From Scilla litardierei (lineage: Eukaryota > Streptophyta > Magnoliopsida > Asparagales > Asparagaceae), in contig CM061135.1 in the NCBI GenBank assembly GCA_030789695.1, forward strand, positions 109,624,301 to 109,688,300: a stretch of 64,000 nucleotides of DNA. The letters run 5' to 3'. Positions 53,197 to 64,000 of the stretch are shown one piece after another. How positions within the stretch are numbered: position 1 is the first letter of the stretch; each line of letters begins with the position of its first letter. A program made the translations under genes and the position numbers. The notes under the pieces are model-generated. The model had not been told where the DNA came from. It was given only the letters and a program-made list of their open reading frames with translations, and did not search any database.

Positions 53197-54419
53197 TTAC
53201 GCCGACTGCGGAACCGGCCACTCTCTGATAGCCACAATCTTCTCGAGATCCACAGAAATTCCATCACCAGACACTACATGCCCGAGAAAGGCAACTCTAT
53301 CCAGCCAGAACTCGCACTTGGAATACTTAGCATACAAACGATGCTTCCTCAAAATTTCCAACACTGTCCTCAAGTGCGATGCATGCTCTTCCTCTGACTT
53401 TGAATAGATCAGAATATCGTCAATGAAGATGACGAAGAACTTGTCTAAGAAGTCGTAGAAGACCAGATTCATCAGGTTCATAAAGACTGCGGGCGCATTG
53501 GTTACGCCGAAGGGCATAACCACGAACTCGTAGTGACCATACTTCGTCCTGAAGGCTGTCTTCGGGATGTCGTCCTTCTTCACCTTAAGCTGATGGTAAC
53601 CACTTCTTAAATCCAACTTAGAGAACACCCTCGATCCTCCGAGCTGATCAAAGATGTCATCTATACGAGGCAAGGGATATTTATTCTTGATAGTCACAGC
53701 ATTCAGCTCCCGGTAATCCACACACATGCGACGCGAGCCATCCTTCTTCTTCACCAGCAACACCGGTGCTCCCCACGGAGACACACTAGGATTGATGTAT
53801 CCTTTCTGCAAAAGCTCGCCCAGCTGCCTACGCAACTCCTCCAACTCTGCTGGAGCCATCCGATACGGTGTCTTCGAAATAGGCTGCGCTCCCGGAACAA
53901 TGTCGATCGAAAACTCGAGAGCTCGGTCGGGCGGCAGTCCAGATATCTCCTCGGGGAAGACGTCGTCGAATTCACGTACCACAGTTGGTCTATCCTGCTC
54001 CATCTGCATAGCAACAAGCTCCACCGGTCTGGCCTGAAACCTGACATGGCCAAGCGAACTGCTACCTCGACTGAACTCAAACACCGGATGTCCGGGGATC
54101 TCGAACACCACCTTCTTCCTCTGACAATCGATCGTAGCATAGAAGCTCGCAAGCCAATCCATCCCGAGCACGGCATCGTAGTTGATGATGTCGTGGACAA
54201 TAAAGTCAGCGTAAAGCTCATGTCCACAGACCACCAAAGGGCAAGAAGTGCACCCACGATGCACCGAGATCACGCCATTTCCCGTAACGATGTTCCAACT
54301 CTTGGGAAGAGGGGAAGTCGTCAAGGAATGCTTCTCCTCGAAGCTCCGAGAAATAATGCACATCGATGCACCGGAGTCAAAGAGGACTCTTGCAGGAAAC
54401 GTGCACACCAAAATCACAC
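53197..54419 (-). pseudogene. Gypsy-2 protease and reverse transcriptase
   Basis: It starts at the intron 1 acceptor with [18 protein letters not shown] (protease catalytic DSGA). RT blocks: [87 protein letters not shown], and the catalytic [13 protein letters not shown], then [26 protein letters not shown]. It ends with TAA at 53197-53199, where the family has Ser ([10 protein letters not shown]). Otherwise it is intact. Confidence 0.93.
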
Positions 54420-54529
54420 CTAACAACAATCTAACAATCAAACCCTATTCTAACAAACAACCAAACATATGCAAGCAAACAAACATAAGCTAACTATCTA
54501 GGGAAGGAAACAACTAGTTTGAGGGTTAC
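54420..54529 (-). other. Intron 1 between gypsy-2 Gag and protease (110 bp, GT-AG)
   Basis: On the minus strand the donor is GTTATCGCAG|GTAACC and the acceptor GTTGTTAG|GTGTGA. It is U-rich. Reading through it adds nine codons (NPQTSCFLP) after VIAG and stops at TAG 54498-54500. Splicing joins codon position 1 of a Gly to GT and continues [11 protein letters not shown] in frame. 110 is not a multiple of three, so unspliced RNA cannot make Gag-Pol without frameshifting. Confidence 0.78.
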
Positions 54530-55619
54530 CTGCGATAACCTCATCCACAGCCTCGCTCTCCACTGCCGTCATCAGGTAAGCCTGCCTCCTCGGCTGCACG
54601 GCCTGCTGAAAAGCCTTCTTCTGAGGAGCGAGAGGTGCTCCACGACCTGCAGGTACAGGTGCTCTCTGCTGCAACGGCTGTGCAGCGACTGGATCCTTCC
54701 AAGGTAGCTTAGATCTCGGGCACTCCTTCATAGCATGAGTAGGGTCTCCACAAATCAGGCACTGACCCAACATCTTCCTACACTGGTCCTTGACATGCCC
54801 GGTCTTGCCACAGAAATAGCAAGTCTTCTCAGGAGGCACACCTGGCTTCTTGAACTGCACCGTCTGATTAGGCCTAGTCCCAGGCCTAACCACTCCTTTG
54901 ACCTGCTCCATAGGCCTCTTCCCAGCTCCAGAAATCAGTCCTCTCTTCTGCTTCGCAATCTTCTCCTGTCTCCGAGCAGCTACCAGCAACTTCTGATAAG
55001 ACTCCATGTCCGACGTAGACACCAGACTCTGCAAGTCTAGAGAAAGACCCTGCAGAAACTTCTGGGCCTTCTCCTCAGCATCCTCTACCATCTTTGGTGC
55101 GAAGCGACTCAACCTAGTAAACTCCTGGTGGTACTGGTCCACCGTCAGACTCCCCTGCTTCAGCTCAATGAAGCGCTGCAACATCTCCCTCCTGGCAGCC
55201 TTTGGAAAGTACTCCTCATCGAATCTAGACTTGAAAGTAGCCCAAGGTATAGGGCTCACCAACAACTCCTCCTCTGCATCCCACCAATTTCGGGCATTAT
55301 CCTTCAGCTGCTTCTTTGCCAGATCAACCCATCCAGTCGGGTTGACCTTCGACATCTTCAGATTATCCTCGGTGTTCCTGATCCACTCCTCTACAGCCAA
55401 TGGTCCCTCAGATCCATCAAAGTAAGTCGGGCCCAGCTCCCGAAACTGCTTCGCTCCTGGCTCGAAGCGAGGAGCACTCTGAGTGTTCTGGAGCATGCCC
55501 TGCTGCACATGCATCATCTGATGCATCATCCTCATGATCTCAGCATTGGTGGGCTCTCTATCCGGCTCCTCAGCACGATTGGGCCCACTGCCAGATCGGG
55601 TCTGTCGTCGTCCAGCCAT
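54498..55619 (-). CDS. Gypsy-2 Gag (unspliced form, 373 aa)
   Basis: ATG 55619. An Arg/Pro/Glu-rich start and Met-rich helix (MRMMHQMMHVQQGML) precede the capsid core (FDGSEGPLAVEEWIRNTEDNLKMSK, LKDNARNWWDAEEELL, W.TFKSRFDEEYFPKAARREMLQRFIELKQGSLTVDQYHQEFTRLSRFAPKMVEDAEEKAQKFLQGL). Two complete CX2CX4HX4C knuckles follow (CYFCGKTGHVKDQC, CLICGDPTHAMKEC). Codons 1-363 are exonic. The last nine residues and the stop come from intron 1. It forms virus-like particles and binds RNA in this family. This is the best-preserved Gag in the window. Confidence 0.93.
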   Translation of the reverse strand: MAGRRQTRSGSGPNRAEEPDREPTNAEIMRMMHQMMHVQQGMLQNTQSAPRFEPGAKQFRELGPTYFDGSEGPLAVEEWIRNTEDNLKMSKVNPTGWVDLAKKQLKDNARNWWDAEEELLVSPIPWATFKSRFDEEYFPKAARREMLQRFIELKQGSLTVDQYHQEFTRLSRFAPKMVEDAEEKAQKFLQGLSLDLQSLVSTSDMESYQKLLVAARRQEKIAKQKRGLISGAGKRPMEQVKGVVRPGTRPNQTVQFKKPGVPPEKTCYFCGKTGHVKDQCRKMLGQCLICGDPTHAMKECPRSKLPWKDPVAAQPLQQRAPVPAGRGAPLAPQKKAFQQAVQPRRQAYLMTAVESEAVDEVIAGNPQTSCFLP

Positions 55620-55745
55620 CTAAGGACATAGAAAACGAGCAAACAAATTAGACTCAAAGCTTAATGACTTGGATGTTGCAATTTATTTAATGGATATTCT
55701 GTTTATTATCGTTGTTCCGTTAGTTCGCAATCGCAAGATAGGACC

Positions 55746-55768
55746 TACATGGGCCACCAACAAAACCT
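55746..55768 (-). promoter_or_regulatory. Candidate primer binding region of gypsy-2
   Basis: Minus strand inside the 5' LTR: GGTTTTGTTGGTGGCCCATG, nearly identical to gypsy-1. Possible PBS starting TGGTGGCCC; tRNA not identified. Confidence 0.4.
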
Positions 55769-58593
55769 GTCACGTCCCGCTTCCCAAAAACGTGGAGGCG
55801 AAGCGTGAGAAGGTCCGCTCAGACTTGAAGCTACAAAGCCGCAAGTCCGATAAGCGTCAATCACTTGAAACTGCAGGTCCTTGCAACGCGAAACGAAACA
55901 AAGATAATAATAACGAAAAGAGACAAAAGAAACATCTCAGAATATCCATAATAATAAATCTCAACATCGCAGAAAAGCCACCAGGCTAAAATAAAAGAGT
56001 CTAAAAGAGGCCCAGCATGGCCAACAAAAGTACAAAGATACGAAAACAAAGAAATGGTGCAAGCACCGACAACTAACAGCAACCTAAAGCAAAAGCAAGT
56101 AAAATCAGTCTCTAAGACTGACCTCTGGTGTCCTTGAACTCCTCGATGAACGTAGGCTCGGGCTCAACGTCAGCAAACACCTCGTCCTCGGCAACTGTCT
56201 CTGGCTCAGGGTCTAACATGTGACACCCAAAAGAGCAAGGGGCACATGTCAGCAAGTCTGGAAGACTTGTGCAAGGAAACTGAAAGTAGGTGAAAGTAAA
56301 GCAACCTAGCAGCTCTAGCATGACGCAATGACATGGCAGTTTAAAGTAATGAGTGCAACAAGTAAAGAAAAGTAAAGTAAAGTACGAGCATGGCATGACA
56401 TTCACAAGACAAGTACAAGACAAGTAAAGTAAGCACCTCGTGCACAGAGATTCCGTCTTTTGGCTAGAGTGGCTGCGCGGGCCAACTCCTAAGCTCAAGT
56501 GACCGTTTATCCCTACCCCTCCACGTGTATCGGGCATTGGTTTTTAGCCAACACATGAGGCCCGCTTCTGGACCACGAGCCAGGAAGTGTTTTAAACAAG
56601 TATGGCATAGGGGTGCACCTAGCCGGACAAGTAGTACGAGTACAAGTAATTGTAGCGTGTGCTACGAATGCGACATTCAATGCATGGATGACATGACATG
56701 GCAAGTAGTAAAGCGTACAAGTAAGGAAAGTAAACGTGACAGTTTAGTATGCATGAACAACAAGTTTAAGGGGTTGGATCTAGCTTCGTTGTCAAGCTAG
56801 ATCAATTAGGTGACGGATCAAGTTTCGTTGTCAAACTAGATCAAGTAGGCGTTTAGCCAGCTATCATTTCACTGACTAGTCTCTTTTACGCTAAAAACAA
56901 GGGAGTGGCCTAAAAACATGGCCCTAAACAAGATTTGGCAAGTTTCACTTGCCTGCAACTATCACGTCAAGAAAACACCGTCCAACGAGTCCAAAGTCAC
57001 GATTCCTACATGCACAAGTCCACCGGCCTACATCCGTTTTATTAATCTTGATTAGTGATTGCTAAAACATTTAAAATACTTTAAAATACTGATTTTTAGT
57101 CTTGGTTAGCATGCAATTGGGTTGGGGGTCCTAGGGGTGCAAAACGTTACCTCAACACGACGCGAAAGCTACAACGGCGTCGGGTAGCGACGCCGGGGGT
57201 TGGAATAATAAGATCGCGCTCCAAGTCCAGATTCCAATTAGATTCCTCGCTGGAAATTTCAGAGCAATCAACCCGGGCGACGATTCCAGATTCCAAAGCT
57301 CGCACGTGCGACGACGGGCTACGACGTGCGACGACGTCGTACGCGGCAAGTCGTCGAAGAGAACGCACCTAGGTGGGGCCCACAGTAGTCCTAGGGACCT
57401 TTGGGGGACCCACAATACCTCTGGAGAACTTGGGGGGCCCACGGAGGCAAGTGGTGCGACGGATGCGGGGTTGCGACGAATGACTCTCGGTCGTACCCAG
57501 CCAATGCGGGAGATCCTATCGGTCGCTGCGAGAGAACGAGGCTGTACGGCGCTTGGGGGTGTGCAGCAGTGCGGGTGAGGGGAGATCCTTCGGTCAGACC
57601 GGTCGGGAGGGTCGGTCGTGCGCTTGGATGCGGGCGGCTGCGACGTTGCAATCGTCGGTCGCTGCGGGCGGGGCGATCGGTCAGGCGCTGTGCGGAGCGG
57701 GGCGACAAGGCGGGTCGGTGCGGAGCGGGGATGCGGAGCGGATGCGAGCCAAGCCCTCGGTCAGATCGAGGGAACGGAGCGGTCGAAGCGGGCGAACGGG
57801 GCAGCTGCGATGTGAGCGGGCTTGGATGTGGGGGCGGCTAGCGGTCGGAGCGGGGGTTTTGGCTTGGTTTTCTCGATCGGTGCGGCAGCTGTTCGTCGCA
57901 ACGTTGCGACGAATCGTCGCAACGTCAAATTTGGGTTTTGGAAGAGGCTAGGGTTAATTGCTTGCGAAAATAGGTCTTCGTAGGGGTTGTTTATATAGTG
58001 TAGATGGGTTGACTTGGTCTAGGGCTAAATCTAATATGATTAGAAGTTTAAAATAATTTAAAATTTGAAATTCAACTTCTCCAACTCACCCAAGGATTTG
58101 ACCTGGTCCAAATGAGCTGGAAATTGGCTCAAAAATTCTTTAATACGTTTAAAACTCAAATAAATTTTATTTGGCCGAAAATAATTTAAAAATTAATTAT
58201 TAAAAATATTTTAAAACTTGTTAAAAATATAAAAGTGGTCAAATGAACTCCAAAAATTATAAAATAAATATCGTGATGATCGTGATGATCGTGATGACGA
58301 AGGTGAGCTAACTAAGAAGACGGATCTCAATTTCGACGTCGGACGACGAAACTAAAAATAGAAACGTCTCCCGTCAAAAGTGAAAATCGTCACGTCTCAT
58401 CGAGTAAGTTTAAATTGTGGAAAAACGACTCGAGAAGTGTCGTTCCAAGATAGTGCCACTATTTAATACTCTCAGAGACATTCACAACGGCATATCACAC
58501 AAAAGTGTTCACAAACAAATAAATTCTAAAATAAACACGTGCACGGCCAAAAGCACGTGCACGAACAAAGTACAACGAAAACGTACCGTTACA
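55769..58593 (-). repeat. 5' LTR of gypsy-2
   Basis: The minus-strand TATATAAAC lies near 57988-57997. The 22-bp palindrome is at 57892-57913. It differs from the 3' LTR by scattered substitutions and a short CAACGTTG tandem loss near 57650. It has a small GTGATGATC triplication near 58271-58298. Confidence 0.94.
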
Positions 58594-61500
58594 GTATAGT
58601 CTGAATCTTTATACTAAATGATATGATTTTCATAACCTAATATTGTCAGCTCTTATTTTCCAATTGAAGACGACGATCTCCATGTTCCAAGGACATTTTT
58701 GCGGATTTTGCTGAGCTCGGGCTATTTTTCTTATTTTCGGGAAGTTATGGATCTTTTCATTAAATGTTATGATTTTTCGCTTAATTTTGTCTTCTCTTTT
58801 TTCGGTTGAAGATGGCGATCTCCCATTTCCAATGAACATTTGTGTGGATTTTCTAAGATCCGGGCTATTTTCTAAATTTTCTAGAAGATATGGATTTTTA
58901 TAAAAAGTGATATGATATTTATAGCCGCATTTTGTATTCTCTTATTTTCAGTTGAAGATGGTGATTTTTCGGTTCAAACGGATATTTTTACGGCTTTTTA
59001 TGAGCTTGGTACTATTTTTCTACATTTTTGGGAAGTTACTATCTTTAGGCATAATTTTGTATTCTCATAATTTTTTCATTGAAGATGGCGATCGCTTGAT
59101 TCCAACTGACTTTTTTGTGGATTTTGCTAAGCTCAGGCTATTTTCTAAATTTTCTATAAGATATGAATCTTTATATTAAATGATATGATTTTTATAAACT
59201 AATTTATCTTCTTTGATTTTTTAGTTGAAGATGGCAATCTCCCTGTTCCAACGACCATTTTTTGCGGATTTTTCTAAACTCGGTACTATGTTCTACAGTT
59301 TCTTTATGATACAGAGCTTATTATTAAATGATATTATTTTTAATAGACTCAGTTTTTCTTCACTTATTTTTCAGTTGAATATGGCGATCTCCCGATTCCA
59401 ACGGAAGTTTTTGCATAATTTTATGGGCTACCTGCTATTTTCTAAATTTTCTGTAAGACGTGGATCTTTAAATTAAATAATATGATTTTTATGGCGTAAT
59501 TTTGCCTTCTCTTATTCTTAGATGAAGATGTCGATCTCCCATTTCCAACAAACATTTTTGCGGATTTTTCTGAGCTCAGCCATATTTTCTACATTTTCTT
59601 TAATATATGGAACTTTTTATTAAATGATATGATTATTAGAGCTTAATTTTGTCTTCTCTTATTTTTTCAGTTGAAGAGGGCGATCTCCCATTTCCAACGG
59701 AAATTTTTGCGAGGTTTTCTATGGTCGAGACTATTTTCTTTATTTTTGGAAGGTAAGTATCTTTATATTAATTGATATAATTTTTGTTGCCTAATTTTGT
59801 CTTTCTTATTTTCCAGTTGATAATGGCGATCTTTTTATTTTTTTGGCCTTATTTTGTCTTCACTTATATTTCGATTGAAGATGGCGAGCTCCTGGTTCCA
59901 ACAGACAATTTTGCAGATTTTTCTGAGCTTCGGGCTATTTTTCACATTTTCTGGAAGATATGGATCATTTTGTTAAATGATAATAGAGAAGACAAAATGG
60001 AAGATATGGCCTTTTCTACATTCTTGAAGAAATGAATCGTTTTATTAAATGATGTGATTTTTTGGCCTAATTTTGTCTTCTCTTTTTTAAGTTGAATATT
60101 GCGATCTCCTGCTTCTAATGGACATTTGTGCGGATTTTTCTGAGCTCTGTGCTATTTTCTACATTTTGTGGCAGATATGTTTCTTTTTATTAAATGATAT
60201 GATTTTTGGCCTAATTTTGTCTTCTTTTTTTCAATTCAAGATGGTGATCTCCTGGTTCCAACGAACATTTTTTCGGATTTTTCTGAGCTGCAAGCTATTT
60301 TCTACATTTTTTTGTTTGATATGAATATTTATATTAAATGATATGATTTCTATAAACTAATTTTGTCTTCTCATATTATTCAGTTGAAGATGGCGATCTC
60401 CTGATTCCAACAGACATATTTTCGATTTTTCTGAGCTCGGAGCTATTTTCTACAGTTTCGGGAAGTTATGGATATTTTTATTAAATGATATGATTTTTGA
60501 CCGATTTTTTCTTCTCTTATTTTTTCAGTTGAAGATGGCGATCTCTCGGTTCCAACGGACTTTTTTGCGGAATTTTCTGAGTTTCGGACTGTTTTCCACT
60601 TTTCTGGAAGATATGTATCATTTTATTAAATGATATTATATTTTAGCCTAATTTTATCTTCATTTATTTTTAAGTTGAAGATGGCGATCTCATGTTTCCA
60701 ATAGACAATTTTTTGCGCATTTTTTTGAGCTCGGGGCTTTTTGTACACTTTCTGGAAGATAAGAATCTTTATATTAAATGATATGATTTTTAAATCCTAT
60801 TTTTTTCTTCTCTTATTTTTCTATTGAAAATGGCGATCTCCCAGTACCAACGGACATTTTTGTGGATTTTTCTGACCTCCATTCTATTTTCTACGTTTTA
60901 TTAAAGATATCAATCTCATTATTAAATGAAAATATTTTTGCAGCCTAATTTTGTCTTCTCATATTTTTCAGTTGAATATGGCGATCTCCCGGTTCCAACG
61001 GACATATTTGCAGATTTTTCTTAGCTTTGGGCTTTTTAATCCATTTTCTGGAAGATATGAGTCTTTTTATTTAATGATATGATTTTTCGCTTAATTTAGT
61101 CTTCTCTTTTTTCAGTTGAATATTGCAATCTCCCGGTTCCGATGGACATTTGTGCGGATTTTTCTGAGCTCGGAGATATTTTCTACATTTTATGGTGATA
61201 TGTATCTTTTTATTAAATGATATGATTTTTGGCCTAATTTTGTCTTCTTTTATTTTTTCAGTTGAAGATGACGATATCCCGGTTCCAATGGACATCTTTC
61301 GGATTTTTCTGTGCTCCGATCTATTTTCTAGATTTCTGTATGATTTGAATCTATATATTATATGAAATGATTTTTATAACCTAATTTTGTCTTTTATTAT
61401 TATTCAGTGGAAGTTAGCGATCTCCCAGTTTCAACAGATATTTTTGTTCATTTTTTTGACCTCGGGGCTATTTATTACATTTTCAAGAATGGATATTTTT

Positions 61501-64000
61501 ATTAAATGATATGACTTTTTGGGCTAATTTGTTTCTCTTATTTTTAGATGAAGATGACAATCTCCCGGTTTCAATGGACATTTTTGCAGATTTTTCTGAG
61601 CTACGCACTATTTTATACATTTTTGGAATATTATGGATCTTATTATTAAATGATATGATTTGTATATCCTAATTTTGTCTTCTCTTATTTTTCAGTTGAA
61701 GATGGCGATCTTTCGGTTCCAACAAACATTTTTGTGTATATTTTTGAGCTCGGTGCTATTTTCTACATTTTATGGAAGATATAGAACTTTTTATTAAATA
61801 ATACGATTTTTATAGCGTGTGTTTGTATACTCCTATTTTTTAAGTTGAAGATGGCGATCTCCCGGTTTCAACAGACATCATCACGGATTTTTCTACATTT
61901 TCTAGAAGTTATGTACCTTTTAATGAAATGATATGATTTTTGGCTTAATTTTTGTGCAATTTTTTTGTGCTCTGAGCTATTTTCTATATTTCTTTGCATA
62001 ATATGAATTTTTATATTAAATGATATGCTTTTTGTAACCTAAGACATCTCTTATTTTTTAGATAAAGATGGCGATCTCCTGGTTCCAAATGACATTTCTA
62101 TAAATTTTTCTGAGTTCGGTGCAATTATTCTACAATTTCGAGAAGTAATGAATTTTTAATTAAAAGTTATGATTTTTATATCCTATGTTTTTCTTCTCTT
62201 ATTTTTTCAGTTGAATATTGCAATGTACCAGTTCTAGCGGACATTTTTACTGATTTTTGTGATCTTAGGCTATTTTTCTTCTTTTTATAGAAGATAAAAT
62301 CAATTTATTAAATGATATGATTTTTTGGCCTGATGTAGTATTCTCTTATTTTTTTCAGTTGAAGATGTCGTTCTCACGGTTCGCACGGAGATTTTTGAGC
62401 ATTTTTTGAATTAGAAGCTAATTTCTATATTTTCTGGAAGATATGAATCTTTTTATTAAATAATATGATTTTTGGCCAAATTTTATCTACTCATATTTTT
62501 TTATATGAAGATGGCCGATCTTCCGGATCCAACGGACATTTTTGCAAATTTTTCTGTGCTCCGTGCCATTTTCTACATTTTTTGTAATAAAGCATCTTTA
62601 GATTAAATGATATGATATTTATAACCTAATCTTGTCTTCACTTATTTTTCAGTTGAAAATGTCGATCTCCCGGTTCCAACGGACTATTTTACGAATATTT
62701 CTAATCTCGAGGCTATTTTCTACATTTTATCAAAGATATGGCTCTTTTTATTAAATGATATGATTTTTGTAGCCTAATTTTGTCTTCTCTTATTTTTCAC
62801 TTGAAGATGACGATCTCAAACTTACAACAGATATTTTTGCTGATATTTATGAGCTTGGGACTATTTTTCTACATTTTCGGGAAGTTATTGATCTTTTTAT
62901 TAATTGATATGATTTTTTGGTCTAAGTTTGTCTTCACTTTTTTCAGCTGCAGATGGAGATATCCCATTTCAACTAGAAATTTATGAGGATGTTTCTGAGC
63001 ACCGGGCTATTTCCTAAATTTTTTGTAAGATATGGATTTTTATATTAAATGATACGATTTTTATTGCCTAATTTTTTTGTCTCTTATTTTTTTAGTTGAA
63101 GATGATGATTTCCCATTTCCAATGGATATTTTTGCAGCTTTTTTAAGGTTGGGGCAATTTCTATACATTTTCGGGAAGTTATAGATTTTTTATTAAATGA
63201 TATTATTTTTAGGCATATTTTCGTTGAAGTTGGCGATTGCCTGGTTCCAACGGACATTTTATTGATTTTTTTGTGCTCCAAGCAATTCTAAATTCTTTGT
63301 AAGATATGAATAATTGTATCTGCTCTGATTTTTCAGTTGAAGATGTCGATCTCCCAATTCCAACGGCCATTTTTGTGGATTTTTCTAAACTTGAAACTAT
63401 ATTCTACAGTTTATGGAAGATATGGATTTTTTTTAATAATATGATTTTTATAGACTAAGTTTGTCTTCTCTTATTTTTAGTTGAATATGGTGATCTCCAA
63501 CATCCAACGGACATTTTTGCTAATGTTTCTGAGCTCTGGGCTATTTTCTACATTTTCAGTAAGATATGGACCTTTATATTAAATGATATGATTTTTATGC
63601 CTTAATTTAGCATTCTCTTATTTTTCAGTTGAAGATGGCGATCTCCCGTTTCAAACGGAAATTTTTGTGTATTATTCTGACTTTAGGGTGATTTTCAAAA
63701 TTTTCTGGAAGATATGGATCGTTTTATAAAATTTTTGATTTTTGGCCGAAATTTGTCTTCTCTTATTTTTCAGTTGAAGTTGGCGATATTTTTATTAAAT
63801 GATATGATTTTTAGCCTTATTTTGTCTTCGCTTATATTTTGGTTAAAGATGGCGATCTCCTGGTTCAACGGATATTTTTGCGGATTTTTTGAGCTCCGGG
63901 CTATTTTGCACATTTTCTAGAAGATATGGATCGTTTTATTAAATGATATCAGAGAAGGCAAAATTATGCCAAAAATGTCTGTTGAAACCAAAAAATTGCC
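58594..64000 (+). repeat. Satellite array, segment C (about 36 monomers), with two inversion scars
   Basis: The same ~146-bp monomers as segments A and B. Two truncated monomers (near 59831 and 63788) are each followed about 155 bp later by reverse-oriented satellite text (59985-59998, and 63951 to the window end). No genes. Confidence 0.92.
63951..64000 (-). repeat. Satellite in reverse orientation at the right edge
   Basis: AGAGAAGGCAAAATTA is the reverse complement of the TAATTTTG(T/C)CTTCTCT block. AAAAATGTCTGTTGAAACC is the reverse complement of GG(T)TTCAACAGACATTTTT. The array therefore switches strand at about 63950, and the blocks are also rearranged. Confidence 0.85.

Larger units (their letters stand above)
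48151..58593 (-). mobile_element. Tekay/Del-like Ty3/gypsy element 'gypsy-2', nearly intact
   Basis: LTRs 48151-50982 (2832 bp) and 55769-58593 (2825 bp) differ at roughly 1% by eye, with TSD GTATA. All domains are present in order on the minus strand: Gag, PR, RT, RNase H, integrase and chromodomain-like tail. Two lesions are visible, TAA at 53197-53199 and a 1-nt deletion near 51904. Two GT-AG introns match those of gypsy-1. Gypsy-1 and gypsy-2 are related subfamilies with partly similar LTRs. Confidence 0.94.

Overview
This window is transposon- and satellite-rich DNA from a flowering-plant nuclear genome. The evidence is a plant-only aminotransferase-like plant mobile domain (MAIN-like) gene fragment, nested LTR retrotransposons of plant lineages (Tekay/Del-like chromovirus, Athila-like, Reina-like and Ty1/copia), and a long AT-rich tandem satellite. 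I see no bacterial-style operons, tRNA or rRNA. The only host-like gene is the damaged mobile-domain gene at the left edge.

Layout. 1-1115: MAIN-like gene (minus strand, runs off the left edge, one in-frame stop). About 1640-3367: probable copia LTR fragment. About 3380-5760 plus 12417-12938: old, heavily broken Ty3/gypsy element on the plus strand. Its 3' LTR was split by a minus-strand copia element (5824-12411, TSD ttccc). 12939-30412: Tekay-like Ty3/gypsy element on the minus strand ('gypsy-1'). Its 3' LTR was in turn split by a young plus-strand copia element (13841-21636, TSD gggtt, two 604-bp LTRs with one difference by eye). About 30447-64000: a ~146-bp satellite array. It is interrupted by a non-autonomous Athila-like element (30787-42690, TSD ggaca) and by a second Tekay-like element ('gypsy-2', 48151-58593, TSD gtata). 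In both cases the satellite reads straight through once the insertion is removed. The satellite changes orientation at the right edge.

How the parts work. Each retrotransposon carries Gag, protease, reverse transcriptase, RNase H and integrase information, or remnants of it, between LTRs. None looks fully autonomous as it stands. Gypsy-2 is closest: an intact Gag frame, one nonsense codon and one 1-nt deletion. The Athila-like element has lost RT, RNase H and integrase but keeps an intact 723-codon ORF. The young copia has dead reading frames between near-identical LTRs, so it was probably mobilised in trans.

Most notable: (1) five stem-loops in each Athila-like LTR share one 14-nt loop but have unrelated, self-complementary stems; (2) both Tekay-like elements have two GT-AG introns at identical positions in gag-pol, the first placed so that unspliced RNA would give Gag and spliced RNA Gag-Pol; (3) the copia leader contains duplicated hairpins with compensatory base changes; (4) all six nonsense codons in gypsy-1 are C-to-T changes in CAG or CGA codons; (5) the satellite has a nucleosome-sized period and a splice-acceptor-like motif in most repeats.
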